Origin: Choanephora cucurbitarum
Lineage: Eukaryota; Mucoromycota; Mucoromycetes; Mucorales; Choanephoraceae
NCBI GenBank assembly: GCA_025331435.1
Contig: JAIWNI010000010.1
Span: 248,001-312,000 of the forward strand
Direction of reading: 5' to 3'
DNA: 64,000 nt
Part shown: positions 45,880 through 57,828 of the stretch, piece after piece
How positions within the stretch are numbered: position 1 is the stretch's first letter
Layout: every line of letters starts with the position of its first letter
Made by a program: the position numbers and the translations under genes
The notes under the pieces: generated by a model
The model's database searches: none
What the model was told of the DNA's origin: nothing
What the model saw: only the letters and a program-made list of their open reading frames with translations

Positions 45880-48800
45880 TTAAGACAGTGAAGAAACTTC
45901 TGCATACATCTGAAGAGCTTTGATAATGTGCATAGGATCCATATCAATAGCTTCTCCCAACTTCTCTAATACATTGGCAAAATGGCCCATTTTTTGGAGG
46001 TATAATGAGGAAACGGCATTCTATAAACAACCCATAAGTACATCTCTCTTTTTTTTTCTTTCTTCTCTTGCTTACCTCTACTCTTGACACACAGTTTTCC
46101 ATCATGACCAACAACTCTTCATCGCTTGCATCTTCTCGGAGGTGTCGGTCTAACATCAGACTTAGCCCAGAGGGAGTACCATTGCCAAATAAGATACTAG
46201 TATTGCTTGGAGCAACATCGTGTCTTTGAACAAGGCTATTCTGTTGAGACAAGACATGACCAGATGTCAAGCGTTCCAATCGAATAGCAAGGTTGCTCAT
46301 AGCGCACACAAGGTTAGCATCAATAGTACGTGATTTCTTGGGTGTAAATGAAGGTGCTACATCTGTATATACATCGGATGCAAGATCAGTCATAGAAGGT
46401 GATACATCCATAACTGAACCAGTATCGGCAATCAAGGGATCATCCAAAGCTACTACAGAGCCTGATGAAGGATCAACTTGAGGTGTAGCCATCATCTCAC
46501 TCTTGTCAATCTCAATACGACCTAGCAGTTGCTTTGAGAAGACTAGACTGAGTGTTTCAGGTGTTTCGAGACCCTTGAGACGTCTTTCACCCAGCTCAAC
46601 AACATGGAATCCAAGCTGCTTCAACTGAACAAGATCCCTGCTGACAGGGAAAGTACCGGAAAAGGCATCTTCATCATTAGAAGAGATTGTCTGAAGGTCG
46701 GCATCTTCGTCAAACATACTAGGGAAGCTACGTAAAGCGGCGATAACATCAGAAGAGACACAGATTTGACCACCATCAGCAGCATTACAGATACGACTGG
46801 CCTTGTTGACGACAGGGCCAAAGTAATCCATACGTTGAGTGATTGGATTACGCTCAGAGACTGGTGTACCCCAATGAATACCCATACGGACAGACAAACC
46901 CTTATAGATAACAACACCATCCTTTTCAATCTCACGACCTTCTTCTGTATCCAAAATACCTGCTGGCCAGTCGGCTTCTAAGAGTTGGAGTTGAACAGTG
47001 AAACACCAGAGCAAGGCAGCGGTGATGTTCTTGAAACATACCATGAAGGCATCACCTTCTGTCTTGACTTCATAACCACCCACACTACGAAGAGTACGAC
47101 GCATGATAGCATCATGAATCTTGATAGCTGCTCGCATGTTTTCTGGTTGCGTTTCCCAAAATTGTGTTGAGCTTTTGATATCGGTAAATACAAGCGCCAA
47201 TTGGCTAACAGGAGGTGCTACTTCTCTTTCCAATCGAGCCAAAGTCTATATGTTATTTTAAAAAGGAAACAAGAGTTAGGATAATACGATAGACATGAAT
47301 TCGACTCAACTTACAGAATCACCAGGCACTTCTTCTTTTCCTCTACGTTTACTCTTGATCAAAAGACCATCATCCGTACCTACGTCAGGACCAGCACCAC
47401 CTCGACCAGGACCCATATTGTTAGCACGGTTGTTTCTAAAGCGCTTTTCGCGTTTATCGAACAAATCACCCACACCTATTACCATGACCATAAGATTATC
47501 AGTGGCACCATAGGTAATAGCAAAATCACGCAGCTTCTGAGCAGCAGCCATCAGATCATCTTTCTCTGTGCGGGCAATATCTACAGCTGTTTGGTAAGTC
47601 ATGCGATCCCAAAGGCCGCGTGAAGCCAAGATGACAAACTCATCATTTTCAGCCAAGTCAATGGTAGAGACAAAGGGGTTACAGTTCACAACAGGAATCA
47701 AGTGGAAATGACCAAAGCTTCTTGAGACATTCAGCTCATTGTTCAATAAACCAGAATTAGACACAAATCCACCAGCTGCACGAATACGAGAGACTTCACT
47801 TGGGTTTAAGGGAATATGCTTCTGAGTGATTTCGAATGCTTGACCATTGTTACGAGAGATGACAGCAAGAGCATCGCCCACATTAGCCACATAGAGTTTG
47901 GTGCCTGAGATATAACAGACACAGGCAGAAGCGCCTGAATCTTTATCGACCAAATGAGGAGAGTTACCTAGGTTCTGCTCAAGGCCCAAAAAGACGCGAC
48001 GGACAGCAGAGACAATGGTATCATCACTTTTAGTAGACGCGAGCTCTTTTGTGAATTGACTGACCAATGTATCATTCAGTTGCTTTGTCAGAGGACAACC
48101 TGATTTGGGGTGTTTGGAACCATCAAAGAGAGCAAAGATACACTCATCATCTTTGCCGCGGAAGCGAGGCATCACTAGATCCCAGGTAGAGAGATGGTCG
48201 CTGGGACCAAGCCAGTCAGCAACACCATAGGACATGCTATTGACCTCAGAAGGTGAGGTACGTACACGTCGATCATGGAATTCTTCAGGAATAGAAACGC
48301 CAAGGATAGTGATATCCATTAGACCAAGCATACGTAAGCGTGTCAAGGCACTGAAATCAGACAGGTCTTTGTCTTTGGGATTGTTTGGATCAGGGTGGGT
48401 CTTTTGGATTTCCAATCGTTTGTTGCCTGACAGATTGAGGTATTTGAGACCCAGGTTCCAGTTCCAGTTCCAATCGTAAGGCCAATTGGCAATATTGTAC
48501 TTCAACACGTTGTTACCAACATCCAACACCAGAAGCTTACGAAGCTTACCGATTTCAGCAGGGAGTGTCTGTAGCTTGTTGCCATTGACAGCCAGGACAC
48601 GAAGGTATTGAAGGCGTTCAATGTCATCTGCTGGTAACGAAGTCAATTGATTGCCAGATAGATAAAGCTCATAGAGATGCTGATGGCATAAACTTTCAGG
48701 AGGTACTTCGTAGAGATCGTTGAAGGACAAATTAAGCGTACGTAGTTCTGAGAAATGCAAGAGAGGAGACCAAACATCATCTGTCAATCGATTATCACCG

Positions 48801-51800
48801 AGGAAAAGCTGACGAAGAGAAAGAGAGAGAGGTGGGGGATGGTTTTGAGGGCTTGTGAAGAAGCTAGGAGGGTTGAAGTTAGGTGGAGGTGGAGGAACAG
48901 TCGATTTCTGTGGAGGTGGAGGTGGAGGAGATGGAATTAGCGATGTCTGTTGAGATGTTTGTGGTTGAGTTGATTGAGAATTAGTATGGTGGGGATGTAA
49001 TGATTGCTCTAGGTTATAATTGAAAGATGCATTAGGATGGTTGTTGAATGTGGCATTAGGAGCAACAGCTGTGTTGATGGAATAGTCTAAACGCTTGATG
49101 ACACCTTGACCAGCATTGAGAGTAGGAGGCATGATAGGCATCATATCGTCATCACCGTTACAGACCAAGGTCATTTCGGACATGCTATCCCCATTGGCCA
49201 AAGGAGCAGAAGAGGGTGGAGGGAAAGACTCGAGTAGGTTAGATGAACAATTGAGGGTCTGTAAAGAAGCACAAAGCCAGATTTCTTTTGGAAGCATCTT
49301 GAGGTTGTTTTTTTGAGCATCCAAAATCTTGAGCTCAGTCAGTCGACCGATTTCAGACGGCAGGCTATCGAGATTGTTGTTTTGTATAGAAAGCTTGACA
49401 AGGCGTTGCAGAAGACCGATGCTGGAAGGAAGTGCAGAAAGCGTGTTGCTATCCAAGACAAGTCGCTCTAGGTTTCTGGTGTTACTAAACAAAGTTTCGG
49501 GCAGACTAGATAGTTTACAGTTAGATAGATTCAGTTCTGTCAGACAAGATGTTTCTTGGCCTGGAGGACAACTAAGGTTGAATTGGGTCAGATGGTTCTT
49601 GTACATCTTGAGCTGTCTTAGACTTTTGACTTCGAAATTGACAATGCTTGTTGAGTTGTAATCGACTAGCAAGATTTCAAGACTTGGTAAATGAGATACA
49701 ACATCCAGATCCGAGATCAAGTTCTGTCGAAGATCAAGTTCACGAAGTTTTGTCAGATTCATAAGACTGGAAGGCAATCCACCAGTGATACGATTAGCAA
49801 TAGCAAACAAACCAATCAAGTTAGTCAACTGTCCAATCTCCTCGGGGAACATTTGGATCTTGTTGAAACTGATGTCCAAGTAAGCCAAGCTGACAATTTC
49901 ACAAATGACCATTGGGAATTTAGTGAAGGAATTGTTGGATATAAACAAAGTGGTCAAGTGTTGGAAGCAGCTACCAAATGCTTCTGGTATGGTCTCTAGT
50001 TTGTTGTTGATGGCTCGCAATGTTCTCAACTGAGATAGCTTGTCTAAGCGAGCGTGGTCCAAGTCGTGGAGTTGGTTGCCTGAGATGTTCAGATGTTCAA
50101 GTGAGATAGTATGTTGTGTGGCTGTAGGAAGTGTAGTGTATTCGTTGTGAGCCAACCAAAGCTGCTTTAGATTAGTACATCTCTGAACGAAATCAACAGG
50201 CAGTTCGAACAGAATGTTCTTTGAAAGGTCGAGCGATTTGATTTTGGATGCGTGGTTATATAAATAAATAGGAATCGTACTTAGTGAGCGCGACTGTAGG
50301 TCGACATTCTGACCAAAGTCTCTATCTTCAGGCAAAGGTGGTGCCATTTTGGGTACCATCTGGAAATAAACAAGGTAACTGATATCGTCAATATTGTCCT
50401 GATCCATGTATCCCATCTGCTCTTGAAGCATCTTTTGGATCTGAAGAGGTCTTTCATACAATTTCAACACACGCTCTATGTAACCCAAAATCCGATAAGT
50501 TGTTGTAAAACAAGATCCTTACAGCCTATCTACATACCAACATTTTGTCGCTTCATAATCAAGTTGTACTTTTTGATGTCACACAAAAAGAACTTGGACT
50601 CTAGTCTTTTCAGTATTTCTTGTGTAGTTGAGTTTAATGGTACATGCAGTGTGTTGTATGTTCTGTCAGGGCGATGGATCTTGATGTTGGCCTACATGAT
50701 TGAAATATGAGGACCAAATCTCAAGTATGCTTTTCTTTTCCAACTTACATTTTTTGTAGGAACATCCATTCGATAGTCCTCAAATTCAGCCTGATCATCC
50801 TCCATCAAACTGGCTGCACCAGACATAAGAGATGCAGGCTGTACTCCCCAACTGTCAGGCGGTGCCCAAGATTCGTTATCACGACTCTATCATTAAACAG
50901 ATAAACAACTACCCTCATTCTAACAGATTAGCTTGCACTTACACCATCATCCGGAACTATCAAGGTGGGAGGAATTGCATCAAATGACAAGTTTCTGTAA
51001 TATTCTTTGTTGACAATGCCGTCCATTCTTTCAAAGTTTTGATCCACTAAAACAAAACGCATGTTAATTCCTTTATCCTCTACAATGTGTGGATCATGGT
51101 TACTTGCATTTCAACTGGAATAGGTTATCCTACATACACTACAATGAGTTTCTTCTCTCTCTCTCTCTCTCTCTCTGCCACGAGGTATTCCCTTAAACCT
51201 ACCTTTCCATTATCTCTTATTCCTTTTCTGCCTACACTTCCATTGGTGTTCAATGAGGCAGACTTCTTTCTCTCATTAGCTAGCTGACTTTGATAGTATT
51301 GTCTTTGAATATCCGAGGCAGTCATGTCTATAGAAAAATAAAAGGATATGAGTCGAAATAGACAGAATCATTATAACACATCACACTTTACTGTTACTAT
51401 TGTTAGCAGATGATGGTGAAGAAAACGCTGTAGAGCCTGTTACTCCCGAAGCCAATGATCCTGCTGATGCCCCTGCTGGTGTTGTTGTGACTGTACCATT
51501 GCCTAATGTTGCCATGCTTAATTCACACTCTCATTAAACGCAGTAACACTTACTTTTCTTCTTGCCAAATCGAAACAAATGTCGCTTTTTAGGTTGTTGA
51601 TCTAAATTAAATTTTGAGAATCCGATAAAAGTTATTTTTCATCTATTTCGATTCAACTCCGTTCAGGACCAACATTCATCATTATTTTAGCTTTCAATTA
51701 AGCTTGATTCAGTCCTTTCTCTCTTCTAACCCCCCCCCTCCTTCTTTCACTCCTTCACACTCTCCTCGCACGATTCTGGTTTTTTCCTCCTTCTTTCTTT

Positions 51801-52683
51801 TTTTGGGATTTCTTACCTTCTACTCGATATTGCACATGTTCAATGGAATTGCTTCTTACAATTGTCTGTGGATGTGATATCTCGGTGGGTGTAGGCAGAG
51901 TAGAACCAATCTGTCTTCCACCTCTTGGAAAAGGAACAGCTGCCGTATTGATTCTGGGAGCATTGATCCCCTTTTGATTGGCAGTGGCTGATCGAGCACC
52001 CATACCAGTGTTGGTAGTGGTTGTGTTGATGTTAGCGACTCGTGCAGAGGTAGACGGAATCGGAGTCGGGGTAGGTTTTTTTAATGTATTATTAGCCTCC
52101 GTACCATCGAATGAGCGTCTTCGTTGCATCATGTAAGGTATGGATATAGGCGAGGCGTTTGAGATAGGTATATTTCCTGTTGAAGAATTACGGATATGTC
52201 GTGTCTTGTTGTGATCGCCTGTGGCTATGTTAGATGAGTGATGATCCCTTTTGTGATTAGATGAGTAAGTAGATTCAGAGGTATTGCTTCTGTTGTGCTG
52301 ATTGACAGATGAACTAGATGGCACAGGTGAAGCGGCTGTTATAAGGTTAGCCAAAAAGGAAAGGAGGGGAAAGAAAGAAAAAAAAAGAGAGAGAGAGAGA
52401 AAGTGTTGTATAAGAAAAAATAAATGTATAAATATACCATTTAGAAATTATTGGAACACAAGTTAAAATTGATTTGGGGCATAAAAAAAAAGCATGGTGT
52501 ATGCGAAATCTATTTACCTCTTGACGATTCTCCAGAATGATAACCAAAGACGCGGTTAAGAAAAGATTCGCCTGTTGAACTATTGTGAGTGTAGCTTTGT
52601 GTGAAAGGAGGGTGTGTTTCTTTGCGTCTTCCAGCACTTTGATCCCAGCTTGGTGAATGCATGTGTTTCGATGGAATATTCAT
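45880..52683 (-). CDS. CYR1: adenylate cyclase (RA-LRR-PP2C-cyclase)
   Basis: Eleven exons on the minus strand: 52683-52518, 52335-51817, 51601-51554, 51502-51392, 51327-51203, 51077-50943, 50886-50749, 50691-50538, 50475-47315, 47245-46076, 46020-45880. They give about 1955 aa in the fungal Cyr1 order: disordered Ser/Asn-rich N-terminus, a Ras-association domain (~415-500, NIKIHRPDRTYNTLHVPL), about 20 leucine-rich repeats (~520-1150), a PP2C-like domain (~1210-1465) and a class III cyclase domain (~1535-1740) with metal ligands in FTDIKSST and TEGDAFMV. A Pro-rich loop (PSPPPPPPQ, then VPPPPPNFNPP) interrupts the repeats. It makes cAMP for PKA, with Ras or G-protein input and CAP binding at the C-terminus. 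The 51203/51077 boundary is uncertain; alternatives exist in the CT-rich intron. Confidence 0.93.
51154..51176. repeat. (CT)n microsatellite in a CYR1 intron
   Basis: About 23 bp of alternating CT on the + strand (GA on the coding strand), inside the 51078-51202 intron of the adenylate cyclase gene. It lies next to the only uncertain splice junction of that gene. Confidence 0.9.
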
Positions 52684-54353
52684 TATGCTGTAAATGTTTG
52701 CTTTCTCCTCCTTTTTTTCAACAGTCAATTCTTTTCTTGAGCTATAATAAAAATAAAGAGGAAGGACTGTCTTTTGCAGTAAAGAAAAGGAAAGGAAAAA
52801 AAAAAGAAGAAGAAAAAAGAAAGGAAAAAAGAAAGGAAAGAAAGAGGATTGACTGCAGAGAAAGAGAAAACCTTATTTGTTGTGATTGAATTGACGGTGC
52901 AACTGCAAAAATGGCATTTTTGACTCTAAAAAAGAAGTTCAATGTCTAACTCCATTCAACCTTGGTAACAAACCTTGGTGTGCGGAACTTGACTCTTCTT
53001 TAATGAGCCAAGCACATCTCTGTCTCCGACTGAAACTTCACTTACTATTTATCCTCAAGATTTACTAGTAAATGATCCATTTACTGTTCCGGATAAAGTG
53101 TCATCTTTTTCTTTAACCCGGAATTCTGCTTTCTCTTTTTTCTTTTTCTTTTGATCTGTTACTGATAGTGAAAGGCTATAAGCATGTCAACAGATTGTGA
53201 GTTGCCAAAAGAAACAAGAGGCATTCTTACTTGGAACAGAATAGCAAGTAAATCATGCTCTGTAACCAAAAACACTAGAACAAGCAATGAATATATAAAT
53301 AAACAATAATTAGCTCAAGACAAAGAATTAACAAAAAAAAATAAGAGAGCCATGGGCTGACTTGACTGTGATTTCTTTCTCTTTCATGGCATAATTCTGA
53401 GAGATCGATGGAGACAACATGTTGAAACTTTAGGGTTCAACAATTGAGATAAGGACATATGTAGCATGAATATGAACAGTGCAACTGAGAATAAAGTTGA
53501 AACTTAAAATAGGTTGTAAAGTAATTAGCACAAAAAGGTAATTAATAGTAGTTGACCTTATTAAAGAAACGAAAAGTGACTTTTATGTTACATGTTGTTT
53601 TTTTGCATGATCAAGCCTTTTTTTTTTTTTAGGAAAGAGGTCTCTATAGCAGCAAGATAATTAAAGACAAAAAAAACAACAAAGCAGATATGTTGTTTAA
53701 ACTACTTATGATCAGAAACACTAATGAACAGTGAGAGATAGAGACAAACTAAAAAAACAATTGAGCTTATGATTTTGAATGTAGCTACACAACTTATGCA
53801 GAGTCTTTTTTCAAGAAAACTACACACACTATGTAGCATGAAATAGAAATTCAGGTACCAAAACGACTCAATACTATTGGCTAATGATGTGTTCTACATA
53901 GATGAAGGGATACTATAGAAACAATCAATATGAACCACTTTTTTTTCTTTTTTAGAATCACCAGTCATTTCATCATTTTATACACTAAAAAAAAATCAAA
54001 TCGTCATCCCACATTAATTTCGTAATAAATACACTTGAGATGCCTTTTGATAACAACAACAATAAATATCGCATATGATTGAATAGGAATAATATGTTAT
54101 GGGTTCGGTTTGATTTCCAAATCTGCAATTGCCCGCTAATTACATGTTTTCACCCGACGAATGCCGGCTTTGGTAAGCAAGACAAAGCTCCTTCAAAAAT
54201 ACGCAGTGAATTCATTTCTATTGGCCAACGTCAGCCTTGGTTTTCCTAGAATGCCCGAAATCTGAGATTAGCAAGAGATCAAAAAATTTTCTTATATAAA
54301 TAGAAGTTGGTTTATTTCCATTTTTAAAAACAAAGCATTTTCTTTTAAAATCA
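52684..54353. other. divergent intergenic region upstream of CYR1
   Basis: 1.7 kb between the cyclase start and the acidic-protein gene. Next to the cyclase lies a polypurine tract on the + strand (about 52775-52860; polypyrimidine on the coding strand), a typical fungal promoter or leader feature. The middle is A/T-rich with poly-A/poly-T runs and no gene. A TATA candidate lies at the right end. Confidence 0.5.
54293..54300 (+). promoter_or_regulatory. TATA-box candidate
   Basis: TATATAAA about 55 nt upstream of the ATG at 54354, in the expected orientation and spacing for the acidic-protein gene. Confidence 0.45.
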
Positions 54354-54887
54354 ATGTCATTCAACGATAGCATACAAGACACTATTCCTGGCTTCCAAAT
54401 TATGTGCCTTACACCTGAAGAAGATGAATATCCTTATGAGGATCAATATGACGACCAACAAGATATCTGTTGGTTAGATGACTGTGAATGTCAAGAGAAC
54501 CTTGCAACCATATTACCTTTGATTCCAGAGGCATGCATTGTGGATAAAGATAACCATATTCAAAGTATGGACGGCATACATGTCTTTTTTGAAGAACTTG
54601 GTTACTTTACAGAAGAACCTGAACCTATTGACCCAACAAGAGACTATGACGCAGAAGCAAAGCAACTGCTTGAAGAACGAAACAAAACGAGAAAACAACA
54701 CATTGATCTATCGCCTGTGCCATCACTGGATAACACAGACTCTGGCATGTCTTCCACATCCTCCTCTTTTCACGCTATAGACGAACAACACCCAACAACT
54801 CATATTCGTTCACCACTGAGTCAGACACATAACAAATCAGTTTCTACACACACAACCTACATTCCATTACTACATAATCTGGCGTAA
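54354..54887 (+). CDS. acidic protein of unknown function
   Basis: A single-exon frame of 177 aa starting MSFNDSIQDTIPGFQIMC. Residues 20-45 are strongly acidic with interspersed tyrosines (EEDEYPYEDQYDDQQD), and a second acidic segment contains EEPEPIDPTRDYDAEAKQ. The C-terminal third is Ser/Thr/His-rich. There is no signal peptide, membrane segment or catalytic motif, and I do not recognise a family. A TATA box at the right distance and an AATAAA-type 3' flank support transcription. Its stop lies 95 bp from the convergent HutD-AspA gene stop. An acidic regulatory or inhibitor protein is possible but speculative. Confidence 0.65.
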   Translation: MSFNDSIQDTIPGFQIMCLTPEEDEYPYEDQYDDQQDICWLDDCECQENLATILPLIPEACIVDKDNHIQSMDGIHVFFEELGYFTEEPEPIDPTRDYDAEAKQLLEERNKTRKQHIDLSPVPSLDNTDSGMSSTSSSFHAIDEQHPTTHIRSPLSQTHNKSVSTHTTYIPLLHNLA

Positions 54888-54982
54888 TCTATATTCCCCT
54901 CTCTCTCTCTTTAAGAAAGATATTTATTTCATTCTGTTTGCATTCTTCAATTCACTTAATAAACATCCCACACACACCCACT

Positions 54983-57497
54983 TTAATAATTCTCTTTAGC
55001 TTCTTTTGGTAGACTCTCATTCTTTTTCTTAATTACACCCAAATGAACAATTCGGTCGCCTGACATGGCCACAGGATTTGAGCTACGACCAATGACCTAA
55101 AAAGAATGGGTTAGAAGGTGATGGATAGGCTAAGATAATACTTACAATGCCACTACAAGGCGCATAGTACTCATCGACAACATTGCCAAAGATGTTCTTG
55201 ATACGTGCAATTAAATCACCCTTCTTGATAATTGTGTTTACCCCTGGGTAAACTTCTAAAACACCACCTGTTTTAGTGTAGATCTAAACAAATAGGAGAG
55301 TGTTGGTGAATTGCACAGCAATGAATTTTGCTTAATTTACCCAAAATCCTTTTGAACAGAGGATAGTATTAGGAGGAGCCAAGTTTTCTGCAGTAGGCTG
55401 ATAAGCCAACGTGTACATATCCAAATGATCCAAAATACGCATCACACCAATATAAGACCACTGATTCCTAAATTGAGTTAAACCTGTTCATACAAACACC
55501 TCACTCTCATTTTACCTGAACATATTGACTTTGAAACAACTGTGGATTACCTATCTCAACTGTGATGGCACGAATACCTCTGGCAGCAGCAGCAGATCGT
55601 AAGGTACCATCCTGACCTGAATTATGCAACACAATCTGAGGTGTCTGTAACCTTGCCATGATAGCTGAGATAGGATCGTTCATGTCTGCACGCACATAAT
55701 AGGAATTGACGCGTCCAAAGCTGGCTGTGTGCAGATCAATCAGGTAATTGAATTGGGAGATAACCTTGTTCATCAGTTGGTAACAATACACCTGAGAGGC
55801 AAACCCATCTTCTCGACCAGGAAACAACCGATTCAGATCACGACCGTCTGCAAATTCTCTTGTGAACTTGAGGTAACCAGATACATTGACACAGGGCACA
55901 GCAACCACAGTCCCATGCAGTTTGTTGACATCAATTTCGGAAATCACACGGTGGATACAGGGCACACCGTTCAGTTCGTTACCATGGACAGCAGCCGTGA
56001 TACCGACCACCGGTCCTTCTTCTGTACCTCGACAGACGATCACCGGCAACCGAAGCCATTCACTCAGACCCTGCTTGACCATCTTGATCCAGGCAGTACT
56101 GATGGTATGCTTTGGGAAATCCTCGACTACCAAACGGTCACGTACGACAGGCGGAGGTACATCCGTATCTTGATTCAGGAGAGCAAATGTAGGTGGCTCG
56201 TATATCTGTGTAGCCTCCAGTTGGCCACGGAGCATGGCTAGACTGTTGCGTCTCTCTCGTTTGGGTTCAGGGTGGGTGGGATCGTGGGTGGCTTGGTCCA
56301 CTGGAGGGGTCTCTTGTGTACGTTGAGAGGGAGGCAAGTGCCAGAGAGGTTGATCATCATAGACCACCAAGGATCCCTTTCGACGAGGGTCTCTTCGTCG
56401 ACTAGGCACATCTTCCTCTGGTTTGCTGGAGGTAGTCACAAGTCCAGCTGGAGCTGCATTGGGTGTCATGCCAGTATAGGGTGTGTTGGCATTGGAATGA
56501 TTGTTGGGCTGGAGAGCAAAGTAATCGGATAAGGTACCGATGGTAGAAGGTGCTCCCTTTGGTTTGATCTCGGTAATTTGAATGGTAATGATGGTGGCAT
56601 CTTCTGTTTAAGCTATGTCAGCCTCATCTTTCTTTTATCTACCTTCTTACCTTGATCACGGTTTCCAATACCACCTGCAGCATCGGATGCTTGAATGATC
56701 ATACTTGTGGGAGATGCATCTTCATCACGCTCAACATACAGTGTCTGACCAGCTGAAAGCACACCGTGATAACCTTGAGGACTGTTTTCATCTAGACCGA
56801 TACGAACATGTCCCTCTACCACATAGACTAAGGCAAAGGCACTTAAGATCAACTTTCGGCCTGTTTCTCCACTCTCATTAGAGACAAGTTGACCAATCTT
56901 GTCTACTGAAAACTGAGCAGTGCCCAAATCACGTTTGATCAAGAACTGTAAGCATGAGACAGGTGCATTACTGACTTTACAGCTTGTAGGCCTTTTTAAA
57001 AAAAAATAACATGGTTGACACTTTTTCTCTTATTTTTGATTTTTCTATCTAACTTACTTACCATTCACCATTCCAGGTATAAGGGAAAAGAGGTTTAATG
57101 GTAGTAGATGCTTCTTCACCACGATGATTGAGATGAATGGTATGCTTTCTATTCTGTTGAGGGTTAGGTAAGATGATACAGGTATAGTCATAACCTAAGG
57201 AAATAGGGAAATTGAAATCTGCCTCCACTTCATGTTCACTTAGACGCCAAAAGAAAGAATCCTTTCGAAAGTCCTTTTCTGGAGGATAAATGCTTATCTC
57301 AGAGGTCCTTCCAAGACCATTTTTCCAGTTCTGAGTATGATAATCATGTCTATAGTTTACTTTAGCCTACAATCTTCTGTGCCTATTCACGACTCTTACT
57401 TGGGATCTAATGTCTCTATCTTGAGTAAGGTAGGCTCAGGGGAATCCACTTGAAGCATAGAACCGTTTGGAACATCACCTTCTATATTTCTGGTCAT
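54983..57497 (-). CDS. HutD-type cupin fused to AspA/AstE zinc amidohydrolase
   Basis: Seven exons on the minus strand (57497-57400, 57349-57062, 56991-56651, 56603-55516, 55460-55341, 55283-55146, 55096-54983) give 728 aa. Residues ~38-260 look like HutD (DUF886): NWKNGLGRTSEISIYPPE, FFWRLSEHEVEADFNFP and a cupin strand VVEGHVRIGL. After an Arg/Pro-rich linker, residues ~400-720 are a succinylglutamate desuccinylase/aspartoacylase domain: Zn ligands in AAVHGNELNG and LIDLHTA, DGRDLNRLFPG for substrate, the catalytic Glu in ITVEIGN, and the barrel-like C-terminal domain (GDLIARI). AspA-family enzymes cleave N-acyl amino acids. HutD is tied to histidine utilisation in bacteria. No signal peptide is seen. 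The acceptor at 55461 was set by reading phase. Substrate unknown. Confidence 0.85.
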
Positions 57498-57828
57498 AAC
57501 AAACTAAAGAAAAAGTAAAGAAATAAAAGAAATTAAAAAGGGGGGGCAGTAATGAACCAGATTAATAAATCTACTCAGGATTGTATTGGCAACGTGACCT
57601 TTTCAAGCCTTTAAAACGCTTTCAACGCTTCAATCGTAGTATTCGGAACACAACAAATCAAAATGACATCATTTCCACCAATCAACATCATTGACACCAT
57701 TGATTGGAAGATAAAAATTCTGTTGCTATGGTAATTTCTATTTTCTTTTTCTCTTTCATTTTTTTTTTCTTTTTTCTCTTTTTTTCTTTACTTTTATTCT
57801 AATGAATACTTCTTAAATCCAATAAGAA
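57498..57828. promoter_or_regulatory. bidirectional promoter region (HutD-AspA / SET9)
   Basis: 331 bp between divergent start codons. It contains T-rich and CT-rich tracts (notably 57730-57795, upstream of SET9) and no gene. It must hold both promoters. Confidence 0.5.

Noticed and set aside
52614..52889. 91-codon frame in the polypurine tract
   Set aside because: It is a Lys/Glu/Arg low-complexity product of the AG-rich CYR1 leader, without gene structure.
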